NCBI GenBank assembly: GCA_021780105.1
Contig: JAJXZJ010000069.1
Coordinates: forward strand, 1 to 64,000
Source of the DNA: a bacterium
GTDB taxonomy: Bacteria; Verrucomicrobiota; Verrucomicrobiia; Limisphaerales; J093
Direction: 5' to 3'
DNA: 64,000 nt
Below, in pieces: positions 44,396 to 54,282 of this stretch. Numbering within the stretch: the first letter of the stretch is position 1; every line of letters begins with the position of its first letter. Position numbers and translations under genes: made by a program. The notes beneath the pieces are model-generated. The model did not search any database. It had not been told where the DNA came from and saw only the letters and a program-made list of their open reading frames with translations.

Positions 44396-45399
44396 ACGAC
44401 GACCCCAAGTCGAAAATTTCCCAGCTCCGGATTGATCCCGCGGCCCGGCGCCGCTCCACCGGCACGATGTGGCTCATTTTCCTGGGCGTGACGCTGACCG
44501 CGGTCGCGGCCGTGATCTTCTGGCGGCCGTGGGCCGGCGAAGGCATCCGGTTCGCCCGTGGCGGCAAGGCCTACACCCCCGCCACCAGCGACCCGGCCGC
44601 CAGCGCCGCCACCACCAACCTGGCGGCCCTGCCCGTCGCGCCCGGCGCCAACCTCATCAGCAATTCCGTCCTCACGGTGTCCGGTTACATCGTCAACCGC
44701 GAGCGCATCGAAATCAGCCCGCGGTTCATGGGGCTGGTGAAGTGGATCGGCGTCAACAAAGGCGACGCCGTCACCAACGGCCAGGTCATCGTCCGGCTGG
44801 ACGACGCCGAATACCGCGCCCAGTTCGATGCCGCCGTCGCGCGCCTGGCCACCGCGAAGGCCAACCTCGTCCGCAGCGAAGTGGATTACCAACGCATCCT
44901 GTCGCTATCTACGAACAACATCGAAACCCGCGCGAACGAGGACGACGCCCGCCTGCAGGTGGAGGCCAACCGCGCCGCGCTCGCCGAGGCCGAGGCCAAC
45001 CGCGATCTCTACCGCACCTATCTCGACTGGTGCGTCATCCGCTCGCCAATCAATGGCGTCGTGCTCGAAAAACTCACCCGCGCCGGCGAAGTCGTCACCC
45101 CGCAAAGCTTCGGCGGCACCGGCGGCCCGAGCACCGCCCTCCTGTCCGTCGGCGACCCCAAGGATCTACAGGTGGAGATTGACCTGAACGAAGCCGACCT
45201 CGCGAAGGTGCGTCTTCACCAGCCGTGCAAAATCAGCCCGGAGGCGTATCCCGACCGCAGCTACGACGGGACGGTCGTGGAAATCGCGCCCGAAGCCAGC
45301 CGCCAGAAAGGCACGCTCCAGATCAAGGTTCAGATCAAAGACCCGGATTCCTACCTTACGCCCGAACTCAGCGCAAAAGTGGATTTCCTGGGCAAATAA
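44392..45399 (+). CDS. HlyD/DevB-type membrane-fusion protein
   Basis: A 335-residue periplasmic adaptor with one N-terminal transmembrane helix (TMWLIFLGVTLTAVAAVIFW, about 25-45). It has a biotinyl-lipoyl-like first half (GLVKWIGVNKGDAVTNGQVI), a coiled-coil hairpin (about 140-215), a second lipoyl half (SPINGVVLEKLTRAGEVV) and a beta-barrel. It links the ABC exporter to an outer-membrane channel. Order ATPase-permease-permease-adaptor suggests a DevBCA-like export system; the cargo is unknown. Translation is coupled to permease 2 by ATGA. Confidence 0.9.
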   Translation: MNDDPKSKISQLRIDPAARRRSTGTMWLIFLGVTLTAVAAVIFWRPWAGEGIRFARGGKAYTPATSDPAASAATTNLAALPVAPGANLISNSVLTVSGYIVNRERIEISPRFMGLVKWIGVNKGDAVTNGQVIVRLDDAEYRAQFDAAVARLATAKANLVRSEVDYQRILSLSTNNIETRANEDDARLQVEANRAALAEAEANRDLYRTYLDWCVIRSPINGVVLEKLTRAGEVVTPQSFGGTGGPSTALLSVGDPKDLQVEIDLNEADLAKVRLHQPCKISPEAYPDRSYDGTVVEIAPEASRQKGTLQIKVQIKDPDSYLTPELSAKVDFLGK

Positions 45400-45785
45400 C
45401 GCGGGCCAAAGCTCGCCGGCCGGCCGCGGCGTGATCCGGGCAAAGCAACGATGCTCGGCAAACGGGAAGCGAAGTTGATCTGCGCGTTGATCCAGCCCGG
45501 ATCAATCCTGCCGGAGCCGATATTGATGGTTTTCGCCGGAAGCGGGGCTGGCGACAATGTCGCTAAGGCGCCGTCAGCCCACAACCTCACGCCGCCGGCG
45601 TTTCACGGGTTGCTTGCTGTGTCCTGGTGGCGATTCCCGCCTGATTATTGCGGACGGTTGGTCAAGGGAACGGCTGTGATCTGTCTGGCGTTCCGGTTTC
45701 ATTGCATTTGCCGGCGGGCATCGTGCTGTCAGTGCGCCGCCAAAACGCGCTTGCGGCGCGGCGGGCGGACACTAGTTTCTCCGCC
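45400..45785. other. Intergenic region upstream of gcvP
   Basis: 386 bases. I looked for a glycine riboswitch and found none. An open frame of 112 codons (45451-45789) has no recognisable product and is AT/GC-mixed. The only promoter-like signal is TAGTTT at 45773. Confidence 0.55.
45773..45778 (+). promoter_or_regulatory. TAGTTT -10 box 7 bases before gcvP GTG
   Basis: The hexamer is followed by CTCCGCC and the GTG at 45786. It supports that start rather than the far-upstream in-frame codons. Confidence 0.45.
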
Positions 45786-48700
45786 GTGAATTCGAATTCG
45801 CAACCGACGCCCACCCACGCCGTTTCCGCCGCAAACACCGGCGATCCGGCGACGGATCGCACCGCTTTGAACAGCTCCCGGCACCCGGATCGCTTCGTCC
45901 GCCGCCACATCGGCCCGCGGCCAGCGGACCTCCAGGCGATGCTCGCCACGCTGGGTTTCGACAGTCTCGACGCGCTGGCCGACCGCGCCGTGCCGGCGGA
46001 CATCCGGCTGCGCCGCCCGCTCAACCTGCCGCCGCCGGTCAGCGAATTTGAGGCGCTGGCCCGGTTGCGTGCCATCGCGGCGGAAAACGAGGTCTGCCGC
46101 TCGTTCATCGGCATGGGCTATTACGACTGCATCACGCCGCCGGTGATCCAGCGCAACATGCTGGAGAACCCCGGCTGGTACACGCAATACACGCCTTACC
46201 AGTCCGAGATTTCGCAGGGGCGGCTCGAAATGTTGCTGAACTTCCAGACGATGGTGTGCGACCTGACGGCGCTGCCGATCGCCAACGCGTCGTTGCTGGA
46301 CGAAGCGACCGCCTGCGCCGAGGCCATGATGATGTGCCACCGCTTAAAGAGCGGCCGGAACGTGTTTCTGGTTTCCGCCGGTTGCCATCCGCAGAACCTC
46401 GCCGTGGTCCAGACCCGCGCGAAGGCGCTCGGCATCGAGGTCGTCGTCCAAGAGAACGACGCGTTCGAATTCAACGACAACGTCTGCGGCGTGCTGGTGC
46501 AATACCCGGACACGCTGGGCACGATCCATGACTTCGCGCCGCTCGCCGAGAAGGCCCACGCCGCGGGCGCGTTGGTGGTGGTGGCCACGGATTTGCTGGC
46601 GTTGACGCTGCTCCGGCCACCCGGCGAATCCGGCGCGGACATTGCGGTCGGCAGCGCGCAGCGCTTCGGCGTGCCGCTGGGATTCGGCGGCCCGCACGCG
46701 GCGTTCTTTGCGACGCGTGACGAGTTCAAACGTCAGATGCCGGGCCGGCTCGTCGGTGTGTCGAAGGATTCGCGCGGCAAGCCGGCGCTGCGGCTGGCGC
46801 TGGGCACGCGCGAACAGCACATCCGTCGCGAGAAGGCCACGAGCAACATCTGCACCGCGCAGGCGCTGCTGGCAAACATGGCCGCCGCCTACGCGATCTA
46901 CCACGGACCGGATGGGCTGAAGGCGATCGGGCGGCGCGTGCATGGGTTGACCCGCGCGCTGGCGAGCGGCCTGGAGAAACTTGGCTTCGCGCCGGTGCCA
47001 GCGCCCTTTTTTGACACCTTGTGCATCACGATGGGCGCGAAGACGGCGGACATTATGCAGCGGGCGGCCGGCCATGCCATCAACCTCCGGCCTGTGAGCG
47101 CGGACGCCATCGGCGTCAGCCTCGACGAAACGGTGACGCTGAGCGACGTGGCGGATCTGCTCCAGATCTTCGTTGATCTGGCCTCCGTGGTGAACCAATA
47201 CATTGGCGAAACCGAGAAGAACCTCGACCGGCTCCTGGCCCGGGCGGAAAGCGGCGATGCAGTCCTGTTCTTCGACGAGGCCGATGCCTTGTTTGGCAGG
47301 CGGACCAGTGTGAAGGCGTTTGCCCGCACCAGCCCGTTTCTCACGCATCTGGTGTTTCATTGTTACCACTCGGAAACCGAGATGCTGCGTTACCTCAAGC
47401 GGCTGGAGTCGCGCGACCTGTCGCTGTGCCAGGCCATGATCCCGCTCGGTTCCTGCACGATGAAGCTCAACGCCGCCAGCCAGATGTTGCCCGTGAGCTG
47501 GCCGGAATTCGCGCGGCTGCATCCGTTTGCACCGTCGGAGCAGACCTGCGGCTACCAGAAATTATTCGCCGACCTGGAACAATGGCTCGCGGAAGTGACC
47601 GGCTTTGCGGCCGTTTCGCTCCAGCCGAATGCCGGGTCGCAGGGCGAATACACGGGCCTCACGGTCATCCGCCATTATCACGAAGCGCAGGGCCAGCCGC
47701 AGCGCAAGGTATGCCTCATCCCGACCTCGGCGCACGGCACAAACCCGGCGAGCGCCGCGATGGCGGGGCTGCAGGTCGTGCCGGTGGCGTGCGACGCGGG
47801 CGGCAACATTGACGTGGCGGACTTGCGGGCGAAGGCGGCCGCGCACGCGCCGAACCTGGCAGCGCTCATGGTGACGTATCCTTCCACGCACGGCGTGTTC
47901 GAGAGCGGCATCCGGGAAATCTGCCGGACCGTCCACGCGCACGGCGGACAGGTTTACCTGGACGGCGCGAACATGAACGCGCAGGTCGGCCTCACCCGGC
48001 CGGCAGAAATCGGCGCCGATGTCTGTCACCTGAACCTGCACAAAACCTTCTGCATTCCGCACGGCGGCGGCGGACCGGGCGTAGGGCCGATTGCCGTGGC
48101 GAAACATCTGGTGCCGTTCCTGCCGGGTCATCCGGTCATCAATCCGCAATTCGCAATTCGCAATTCGCAATCCAACATTGGTCCGGTGTCCGCGGCGCCG
48201 TGGGGCAGCGCTGGCATCCTGCCGATTTCCTGGGTTTATCTCGCGTGCATGGGCGCGGAGGGGCTGGCCGAGGCGACGAAAGTGGCCATTTTGAACGCGA
48301 ACTACATTGCGCGCCGGCTGGCCGGCTTGTTCCCCGTCCTTTACACCGGGCCGGGCGGGCTGGTGGCGCACGAGTGCATCCTCGATGTGCGACAGTTCAA
48401 GAGCGTGACCGTCGAGGACATCGCCAAGCGGCTGATGGATTTCGGCTTTCATGCGCCGACGATGTCCTTCCCGGTGCCGGGCACGTTGATGGTGGAACCG
48501 ACCGAGAGCGAATCGAAGGAGGAACTGGACCGCTTCTGCGAGGCGATGATCGCCATTCACGGCGAAATCCAGGCCGTCGAATCCGGTCGGTTCGACAAGG
48601 CGAACAACCCGCTGAAAAACGCGCCGCACACGGCGGACACGCTGGCGGCGGAGGATTGGGACCGGCCGTATTCCCGCGCGCAGGCGGCATTCCCGGCGCG

Positions 48701-48806
48701 GCATCAACAGGAGTTTAAGTTCTGGCCCGCCGTCGGCCGCGTGGACAACGTCCACGGCGACCGCAACCCGGTCTGCACCTGCGCGGGCATGGAGGCCTAT
48801 GCGTGA
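45786..48806 (+). CDS. gcvP: Glycine dehydrogenase (decarboxylating), P-protein
   Basis: A 1006-residue single-chain P-protein of the glycine cleavage system: it decarboxylates glycine on PLP and passes the aminomethyl group to the H-protein lipoyl arm. [19 protein letters not shown] opens the N-terminal half and Lys753 in [20 protein letters not shown] binds [23 protein letters not shown] and [15 protein letters not shown] are typical. The GTG start fits a TAGTTT box. It is somewhat longer than the usual about 955 residues because of an N-terminal extension. A loop (about 784-797, [14 protein letters not shown]) is encoded by a 7-base array. gcvT and gcvH are not in the window. Confidence 0.95.
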   Translation: MNSNSQPTPTHAVSAANTGDPATDRTALNSSRHPDRFVRRHIGPRPADLQAMLATLGFDSLDALADRAVPADIRLRRPLNLPPPVSEFEALARLRAIAAENEVCRSFIGMGYYDCITPPVIQRNMLENPGWYTQYTPYQSEISQGRLEMLLNFQTMVCDLTALPIANASLLDEATACAEAMMMCHRLKSGRNVFLVSAGCHPQNLAVVQTRAKALGIEVVVQENDAFEFNDNVCGVLVQYPDTLGTIHDFAPLAEKAHAAGALVVVATDLLALTLLRPPGESGADIAVGSAQRFGVPLGFGGPHAAFFATRDEFKRQMPGRLVGVSKDSRGKPALRLALGTREQHIRREKATSNICTAQALLANMAAAYAIYHGPDGLKAIGRRVHGLTRALASGLEKLGFAPVPAPFFDTLCITMGAKTADIMQRAAGHAINLRPVSADAIGVSLDETVTLSDVADLLQIFVDLASVVNQYIGETEKNLDRLLARAESGDAVLFFDEADALFGRRTSVKAFARTSPFLTHLVFHCYHSETEMLRYLKRLESRDLSLCQAMIPLGSCTMKLNAASQMLPVSWPEFARLHPFAPSEQTCGYQKLFADLEQWLAEVTGFAAVSLQPNAGSQGEYTGLTVIRHYHEAQGQPQRKVCLIPTSAHGTNPASAAMAGLQVVPVACDAGGNIDVADLRAKAAAHAPNLAALMVTYPSTHGVFESGIREICRTVHAHGGQVYLDGANMNAQVGLTRPAEIGADVCHLNLHKTFCIPHGGGGPGVGPIAVAKHLVPFLPGHPVINPQFAIRNSQSNIGPVSAAPWGSAGILPISWVYLACMGAEGLAEATKVAILNANYIARRLAGLFPVLYTGPGGLVAHECILDVRQFKSVTVEDIAKRLMDFGFHAPTMSFPVPGTLMVEPTESESKEELDRFCEAMIAIHGEIQAVESGRFDKANNPLKNAPHTADTLAAEDWDRPYSRAQAAFPARHQQEFKFWPAVGRVDNVHGDRNPVCTCAGMEAYA
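48143..48170. repeat. 7-base tandem array inside gcvP
   Basis: Four units: TCCGCAA, TTCGCAA, TTCGCAA, TTCGCAA. They encode a loop just before the conserved [10 protein letters not shown] block, where other P-proteins vary in sequence and length. The unit resembles, but is not identical to, the ATTGCCA unit of the 41.7 kb element. Confidence 0.6.
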
Positions 48807-50107
48807 CCGGATCTCCGGCGCTCACGCGCCGGAGCGACGGTGGCCTCCGCGTGCGTGTCGTGGCGAAGCCGTTGGAACGTGATCAAGCTGGTCAGCAGCG
48901 CAATCGCGGCACAGGTGAAATAGGGCAAGGCCGGGTGTGTGGTAAACAGCGTCGCGGCGTAAATTGGGGCGAGAATGCGCGCCAGGCTGCCCGCGCTCTG
49001 GGCCACGCCGATGGTCGCGCCCTGTTCGGTGGCTGGTGTCAGGATCGAGATCAGGCCGAAGAGCGGCGGCCGCGTCAGACTGGCGCCGATGGACAGCAAT
49101 CCGAGGACGACCAGCATCACGACCCAGGGCATGCCGCCGGCCTGGAACAAACCGCTCCACGAAAGCGCCGCGGTTCCGTGGATCAAGGGCAATGGAATCA
49201 GGCTCAGGCCGGTCAGCAACAGGCTCAGGCCGATGACGCGCGGCTCGCCAAACATTTTAACCAGGCGGCCGGTAAACCCGCCCTGCACGAAGGCGCCGAT
49301 GATGCCGCAGTACGCGAAGAGATAGGTGACGGCCGTCGCGGCGCGCTCATCGCGCTCGATGTCGAGGTGAAAATTCTGGCTGACCAGCAGCGGCAGCGTG
49401 ACCTCGAAGCAACTGAAGCAAAACGTGGCGAGGAAGAACACGACGACCAGCAGACCGACCTTTGGCTGCCGGACCGTGTGGCGCCACTGGTCCAGGCGCG
49501 GCCGCGCCGCGGCGTGTTCGGAATTTGGACGGTGGCTTTCGGCGAGAATGCTGAACGCGAGCAGAAAATTGACCACGCAGAACCCGGTGGCCACCCAGCC
49601 CGGTCCGGTGCTGCCAAGGTGCGTGAGGCTAAGCCCGCCGATGATGGGGCCAAAAATAAACCCCAGCCCGAACGCCATGCCGATGAGGCCCATGCGCCGC
49701 GAACGCTGGTCCGGCGGTGAGATGTCGGCTATGTAAGCCTGGGCCACGCCGATGTTGCCGCCGCAGGCGCCGGCAAAGGCACGCGAGATCAACAGCGTCG
49801 TCAGCGCGGCGGTGTGATCGGCCAGTCCGGAGCCGATCGCAAACAGCGCGTAGGACGCGGCCGCGCCCGCGGTGCTGAGCAGCAACACCGGCCGCCGGCC
49901 AATGCGGTCAGAGAGATGCCCCCAGATCGGCGCGAAGACAAACTGCATCGCGGAGAACGCGGCGATAATAACCCCGATCATGAGACCGCCGGCGCCGAAG
50001 TGGCGGCTGTAAACCGGCACGAGCGGAACGACGATTCCAAAACCGATGAGGTCAACAAAGACGGTCAGGAAAATGACAAAAACAGATGGCTTCTTCAAGC
50101 GGCGCAA
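48797..50107 (-). CDS. MFS transporter, TetA-like drug efflux
   Basis: A 436-residue 12-helix major facilitator. The motif-A loop [20 protein letters not shown] between helices 2 and 3 and [12 protein letters not shown] in helix 1 are typical of the TetA/DHA1 group; [20 protein letters not shown] is motif B. It probably expels a drug or metabolite with proton exchange. The most upstream start is a TTG (50107); a downstream start is possible. Its 3' end overlaps gcvP by 10 bases in convergent orientation. It lies 51 bases after the TolC gene on the same strand, so tetR, tolC and this gene may be one transcript. Confidence 0.9.
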   Translation of the reverse strand: MRRLKKPSVFVIFLTVFVDLIGFGIVVPLVPVYSRHFGAGGLMIGVIIAAFSAMQFVFAPIWGHLSDRIGRRPVLLLSTAGAAASYALFAIGSGLADHTAALTTLLISRAFAGACGGNIGVAQAYIADISPPDQRSRRMGLIGMAFGLGFIFGPIIGGLSLTHLGSTGPGWVATGFCVVNFLLAFSILAESHRPNSEHAAARPRLDQWRHTVRQPKVGLLVVVFFLATFCFSCFEVTLPLLVSQNFHLDIERDERAATAVTYLFAYCGIIGAFVQGGFTGRLVKMFGEPRVIGLSLLLTGLSLIPLPLIHGTAALSWSGLFQAGGMPWVVMLVVLGLLSIGASLTRPPLFGLISILTPATEQGATIGVAQSAGSLARILAPIYAATLFTTHPALPYFTCAAIALLTSLITFQRLRHDTHAEATVAPARERRRSGHA

Positions 50108-50158
50108 GTCGTTGAATGTTTATCCAGCACGGGTTCAACCGCGATTCCCAAACCGCGG

Positions 50159-51598
50159 TCACCGGGGAATATTGCCCCAATCGCCGTTGCCTGCCAACTC
50201 CGGCGTGTAGGCGCCGATGGCGCGCTCCAGCCGGGCGCGGGCGGTGGCGTAGGCGTGCCGGGCGCGGACCTGCGTGGTGCGGGCGTCGGTGAGCGCGGTC
50301 TGGGCGCCGAGGAGGTCAAGTTGCGTGCCAGTGCCGGCCTCGGCGCGCGCCCGCGCCAGCCGCAATGCCTCCTCGGCCTGCTCCAGCACTTTTTGCTGCG
50401 AGTCCAGGACTTCACCAGCTTCCTCCAGCGTGGAGTAGGCCGTGCGGACTTCAAGTTCAATGTTGCGCGCGGTGTTGTCGGTATCAATCTGCGAGGCCTC
50501 CCACTGCGCCCGCGCCTGCGCCACCTTGCCGCGAGTCAGCGCGCCGTCGAAAATATCCCACGACATCTGAACGCCGGCCTCCCAGCCAGAAATGTCGTGG
50601 GTGATGTCGCGTTCGTAGTTCGGGCTGCGCGAGCCGTAGCCAACGTAGGTTTGCACGCTGGGAAGGTAGCCGCCGCGGGCGTTGACCACCCCCTCCTTCC
50701 GCAGCACCTCGGCTTTGCGCAACGCAACGAGTTCCGGCCGCCGCTCCAGCGCCAGCTTGATGGCTGCGGGCACTTCGAGGTTCAACGGCTCCACGTCGAG
50801 CGAGCCGTTCAGTTCCAAAGGAATGTCCTCCCAGATGTCCCGCGGCACCCGGCAGCCAAGGCGGTCCACGAGGACGTTTTTGGCGATGCGGTAGGCGTTC
50901 TTGGCGCGCGAAACGTCGGGCCGGGCGTTGGCGAGCTCGACTTCCGCCCGCAACACGTTGAACTGTGGCACCGTGCCGGCCTTGAACCGCCGCTGCGTAT
51001 CCTCCAGTTCCCGCTCCAGCAATTTTACGGACGCCTCACGCACCTGGATTTCCTGCTGCGCGAGCAGCACGTCGTAAAACGCCGTCCGCACGTCGGTCGC
51101 GACGTTCGCGAGGACGGTTTGATGCTGCGCCAGCGCCTCCTCGCGCGTGAGCCGCGCGGTGCGGAGCGAGGACATCATACGGCCGCCTTCGAACACCGAC
51201 TGGACGAGTCGCACGCTGGCGTTCCAATGCTGGTTGTCCGGATTGACCAGGTTCAAACCGGATGGCAAACCCGGCAGGGGTGGCGCCGCAAGGCGTTCGA
51301 CCGCGCTGTCGGCGGTGACATCGTAGCCGCCGGCGGCGCGCAGTTTGGGCAGGACGATGGCACGGGTCTGGATCACCACGCCGAGCGCGGCCTCGACTTC
51401 TTTCTGGCTTCGGCGCACGTCGCCGTTTTGCTGGAGTGCCAGGTTGAGACAGTCTTCGAGCGACAGCGGGCGGTTCAACCACGGCGGCGCGTTGGTGTCG
51501 GCAGCGCGGGCGGCCGGCACCCGGCCGCCGGCCACGATCAAAACGAGAACCGAGCAGGTTCGCGCGAGCGACAGCAATTTCGGCGGGAGAAGTTTCAC
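50159..51598 (-). CDS. TolC-family outer-membrane efflux channel
   Basis: A 479-residue outer-membrane factor. It has a signal peptide (1-33, ending AARAAD), then two OEP repeats. LSLEDCLNLALQQNGDVRRS starts the first; LALERRPELVALRKAEVLRK and QMSWDIFDGALTRGKVAQAR lie in the second. The long helices (about 140-230 and 380-460) form the periplasmic tunnel. GTG start. It would complete a tripartite pump with the HlyD protein and ABC transporter transcribed divergently. Only 7 bases separate it from tetR. Confidence 0.93.
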   Translation of the reverse strand: MKLLPPKLLSLARTCSVLVLIVAGGRVPAARAADTNAPPWLNRPLSLEDCLNLALQQNGDVRRSQKEVEAALGVVIQTRAIVLPKLRAAGGYDVTADSAVERLAAPPLPGLPSGLNLVNPDNQHWNASVRLVQSVFEGGRMMSSLRTARLTREEALAQHQTVLANVATDVRTAFYDVLLAQQEIQVREASVKLLERELEDTQRRFKAGTVPQFNVLRAEVELANARPDVSRAKNAYRIAKNVLVDRLGCRVPRDIWEDIPLELNGSLDVEPLNLEVPAAIKLALERRPELVALRKAEVLRKEGVVNARGGYLPSVQTYVGYGSRSPNYERDITHDISGWEAGVQMSWDIFDGALTRGKVAQARAQWEASQIDTDNTARNIELEVRTAYSTLEEAGEVLDSQQKVLEQAEEALRLARARAEAGTGTQLDLLGAQTALTDARTTQVRARHAYATARARLERAIGAYTPELAGNGDWGNIPR

Positions 51599-51605
51599 GG
51601 TCGGA

Positions 51606-52277
51606 TCAACGGCGGGGGGAGGTTTTGCGGGCGTAGTCCTTGATGCCGGCGAGCGAGAAGCGGGCGATGTGTTCGGCCAGCGGCTCCATCGCCGCGGCGT
51701 CCAGCGGTTGTTCGGGGAACAGCCGGGAAATCATGGCCCGGCAATGATGAAAGAACACGCACTGGCCGACGATGCTGAAGCAGCAATGCCGGACCCGTTT
51801 GTCGTTCACCGGGCAATCCAGAATGGCCGCCACGAAGCCCAGCAGATCATCCGCCATCGGCCTGATTCGTTCCTTGAGCAGCCCCTTCAACGCCGCCGTC
51901 GGCTCCACCATTTCGCGGGACATGATCCGGCCGAAGCGCGTGATGGGGCCGTCGTCAAAGAGGCGGAGGAGGAAGGAGCGGACGAAGGCGCGCAACTTTT
52001 CCTCCGGCGGCGCGTCCGCCGCCACGGCCAGCAGCGGCGGGTACTTTTCGAAGGCCGCCCGCTGCGACTCGCGCAGGACCTCGGCGTAAAGCGATTCCTT
52101 GTCACCAAAGTGGTAGTTAACGGCGGCAAGGTTCGCGCCCGCGCGGTGGCAGATTTCGCGGACGGTCGCGTGGCGAAAGCCGGCCTCGGCAAACACCGCG
52201 CCGGCCGCCTCCAGAAGCCGCCGGCGGGTTTCGTCGCGGAGCGCCGGATCGGATCCGGTCTTCAATTTCAAATTCAC
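51606..52277 (-). CDS. TetR-family regulator, CecR/CerR type
   Basis: A 223-residue repressor. The N-terminal HTH (about 17-62) reads LLEAAGAVFAEAGFRHATVR, EICHRAGANLAAVNYHFGDK. The C-terminal ligand domain has FLLRLFDDGPITRFGRIMSR and HCCFSIVGQCVFFHHCRAM, the pattern of the CecR (YbiH) group. In E. coli cecR controls the ybhGFSR exporter, and here the divergent genes are homologous to that system. The start is GTG with TATGTT 6 bases upstream. Autoregulation is likely because inverted repeats cover its -10 box. Confidence 0.92.
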   Translation of the reverse strand: MNLKLKTGSDPALRDETRRRLLEAAGAVFAEAGFRHATVREICHRAGANLAAVNYHFGDKESLYAEVLRESQRAAFEKYPPLLAVAADAPPEEKLRAFVRSFLLRLFDDGPITRFGRIMSREMVEPTAALKGLLKERIRPMADDLLGFVAAILDCPVNDKRVRHCCFSIVGQCVFFHHCRAMISRLFPEQPLDAAAMEPLAEHIARFSLAGIKDYARKTSPRR

Positions 52278-52280
52278 GTT

Positions 52281-52317
52281 TCAAACATACGATTAAAACA
52301 TTCGTTTGACATGTCAA
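52281..52317. promoter_or_regulatory. Candidate TetR operator region
   Basis: An AT-rich divergent control region. A TCAAAC (52281-52286) / GTTTGA (52304-52309) pair encloses two near-identical AAACATACG and AAACATTCG words. A perfect 12-base palindrome TTGACATGTCAA (52306-52317) overlaps the -35 box of the HlyD operon, and the first pair overlaps the tetR -10 box. A dimer bound here would block both promoters. Which repeat is the true site is not resolved. Confidence 0.5.
52284..52289 (-). promoter_or_regulatory. TATGTT -10 box 6 bases before tetR GTG
   Basis: On the minus strand TATGTT is followed by TGAAAC and the GTG at 52277, the leaderless arrangement seen elsewhere here. Confidence 0.5.
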
Positions 52318-52334
52318 CCTCAAACTTGTTTACT
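52306..52334 (+). promoter_or_regulatory. Sigma-70-type promoter of the HlyD-ABC operon
   Basis: TTGACA (52306-52311), 17 bases, then TTTACT (52329-52334). It predicts a start near 52341 and a leader of about 20 bases before the ATG at 52362. The -35 box lies inside a palindrome suited to repressor binding. Confidence 0.55.
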
Positions 52335-52361
52335 GCTCCGCAAGCGTAGTTGCCGTTTGCC

Positions 52362-53348
52362 ATGAAAACGCCGTCCAGCCATCTGCTCTGTTTCCCGCGC
52401 GCCGCCGGCCTTTGCCTGGCCGCAGCACTGGTCCTGCTCGCCGGTTGTGGCCGGTCCACGCCGGGCCGGTATCAGGGCTACATCGAGGGCGAGTTTGTTT
52501 ATGTGGCCGCGCCGCTCGGCGGCACGTTGACGAACCTGGCCGTCAGCCGGGGCGACGTGGTGAAGGCCGGCCAGCTCCTGTTCGCACTGGAACACGAGGC
52601 GGAGACGGCCACCGTGCGCGAGGCGCAGGAGCGGCAGCGCCAGGCGCAGGCGCGGTTGGCGGACGCGCAAAAAGGCCGGCGGCCGAGTGAAATCGCGTCG
52701 CTGGAGGCGCAGTTGCAGCGGGCGAAGGCCAATTGGGAATTGTCGCAACTGGACCTGCGCCGGCGCGAGCAGCTTCACGCGCAGAACGTGATCGCCCCCG
52801 AGGAACTGGACGCCGCAAAGTCCCGGCGCGACGCCGACCAGGCGCAGGTGAACTCGCTGACCGCCGACCTCGACACCGCACGGTTGGGCGCGCGGACCGA
52901 TGAAATCGCCGCCGCCGAGGCGGACGTGCAGGCCGCGGACGCCGCGCTGGTCCGCGCCCGCTGGTCCGTGGCGCAGAAACGCCAGTTCGCGCCGACGAAC
53001 GCGGTGGTGCAGGACACGCTTTACCAGCCGGGCGAGTTCGTGCCGGCGGGCAATCCCGTCGTTTCGCTGCTGCCGCCGGGCAACGTGCGCGTGCGGTTTT
53101 TCGTGCCGGAACCGCAGTTGGTGACGGTCCAGCGCGGACAAGCCGCGCGTGTGACCCTGGACGGCACCACCAACGTGTATCCCGCGACGGTGAACTATGT
53201 TTCGCCGCAGGCGGAGTTCACGCCGCCGGTTATTTACAGCCAGGAAAGCCGGGCGAAGCTGGTTTTCATGGTCGAGGCGACGTTCCGTCCGGCGGACGCG
53301 GCGGCGCTGCGTCCGGGGCAGCCCGTAGACGTGCGGTTGAACCGGTGA
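52362..53348 (+). CDS. HlyD-family adaptor lipoprotein (YbhG-like)
   Basis: A 328-residue periplasmic adaptor. The signal peptide ends in the lipobox LLAGC (Cys29), so it is a lipoprotein, unlike E. coli YbhG. The lipoyl half (YVAAPLGGTLTNLAVSRGDV), a long Gln/Ala/Arg-rich coiled coil (about 85-215) and the beta-barrel (NVRVRFFVPEPQLVTVQRGQ) follow in order. It joins the ABC transporter to the TolC channel encoded divergently. The ABC ATPase gene follows 7 bases later. Confidence 0.91.
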   Translation: MKTPSSHLLCFPRAAGLCLAAALVLLAGCGRSTPGRYQGYIEGEFVYVAAPLGGTLTNLAVSRGDVVKAGQLLFALEHEAETATVREAQERQRQAQARLADAQKGRRPSEIASLEAQLQRAKANWELSQLDLRRREQLHAQNVIAPEELDAAKSRRDADQAQVNSLTADLDTARLGARTDEIAAAEADVQAADAALVRARWSVAQKRQFAPTNAVVQDTLYQPGEFVPAGNPVVSLLPPGNVRVRFFVPEPQLVTVQRGQAARVTLDGTTNVYPATVNYVSPQAEFTPPVIYSQESRAKLVFMVEATFRPADAAALRPGQPVDVRLNR

Positions 53349-53355
53349 GGCGGCC

Positions 53356-54282
53356 ATGAGCGGGGAGGAACTGGTCATTGACGTGCGCGGCGTCACGAAG
53401 CGGTTCAGCGGCCGGGCGGTCGTGAACGACATCGCGATGCAGGTGCGGCGCGGGGAGATTTACGGATTTCTCGGGCCGAACGGCAGCGGCAAAACCACGT
53501 TCCTGCGGATGCTCTGCGGTCTGCTCACGCCGGACGCGGGCGAGGGCGTCTGCCTCGGTTTCGATTTCCGCACCGAGTCGGCCGAGATCAAGAAGCACGT
53601 CGGCTACATGACGCAGCGGTTCAGCTTCTACGAAGACCTGAGCATCGAAGAGAACCTGGATTTCGTCGCCCGGATTTACGGGATTCCACGGCGCAAAGAG
53701 GCGGTGAACCGGAGCCTGGAAACGCTGGGGCTGGTGCCGCGCCGGCGCCAACTGGCCGGCGTGCTGTCCGGCGGCTGGAAGCAGCGGCTGGCGCTGGCCG
53801 CGTGCTTGATTCACGAGCCGCGGCTGCTGTTGCTTGACGAGCCGACCGCCGGCGTGGACCCGAAGGCGCGGCGCGATTTCTGGCAGGAAATCCACCGGCT
53901 CGCCGCCGAGGGACTGACGGTGTTGATCACGACGCACTACATGGACGAGGCCGAGCGCTGCCACCGGCTGGCCTACATCGCCTACGGCAATCTGCTGGCG
54001 CGCGGGACGGTGGCGGAGGTGGTCCGCAGCGCGCAGTTGACCACCTACGAAGTGACCGGGCCGAACCTGTGGGAACTGGCGGCGAAGTTGCGCGGCGCGG
54101 CGGGTATCGAGCAGGTCGTCGCCTTTGGCACGACGCTGCACGTCAGCGGACGCGACGCCGCCGCCATGGACGAGAGCATTGCGCCATGGCGGGTCGGCGG
54201 CTGGCAATGGCAGCCGGTCGCGTCCGGGCTGGAGGATGTTTTCATCAGCCTGATGGATCGCGCGAAGGACAATTTCTCATGA
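53356..54282 (+). CDS. ABC-2 type exporter ATPase (YbhF-like)
   Basis: A 308-residue ATPase. Walker A GPNGSGKT at 40-47, Q-loop in YMTQRFSFYEDLSIEENLDF, signature LSGGWKQRLALAACL, Walker B LLLLDEPTAGVDP and an H-loop (TTHYMDEAERC). A C-terminal extension of about 80 residues is typical of drug-export ATPases. It has one ATPase domain, whereas E. coli YbhF has two. The stop overlaps the permease start (ATGA). Confidence 0.94.
   Translation: MSGEELVIDVRGVTKRFSGRAVVNDIAMQVRRGEIYGFLGPNGSGKTTFLRMLCGLLTPDAGEGVCLGFDFRTESAEIKKHVGYMTQRFSFYEDLSIEENLDFVARIYGIPRRKEAVNRSLETLGLVPRRRQLAGVLSGGWKQRLALAACLIHEPRLLLLDEPTAGVDPKARRDFWQEIHRLAAEGLTVLITTHYMDEAERCHRLAYIAYGNLLARGTVAEVVRSAQLTTYEVTGPNLWELAAKLRGAAGIEQVVAFGTTLHVSGRDAAAMDESIAPWRVGGWQWQPVASGLEDVFISLMDRAKDNFS

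Noticed and set aside
45400-45785. Glycine riboswitch upstream of gcvP
   Set aside because: Looked for the paired aptamer core and found no matching elements; the -10 box at 45773 also implies a leaderless transcript.
45451-45789. 112-codon plus-strand frame before gcvP
   Set aside because: No family, no start signal, and it overlaps the gcvP promoter and start in another frame.
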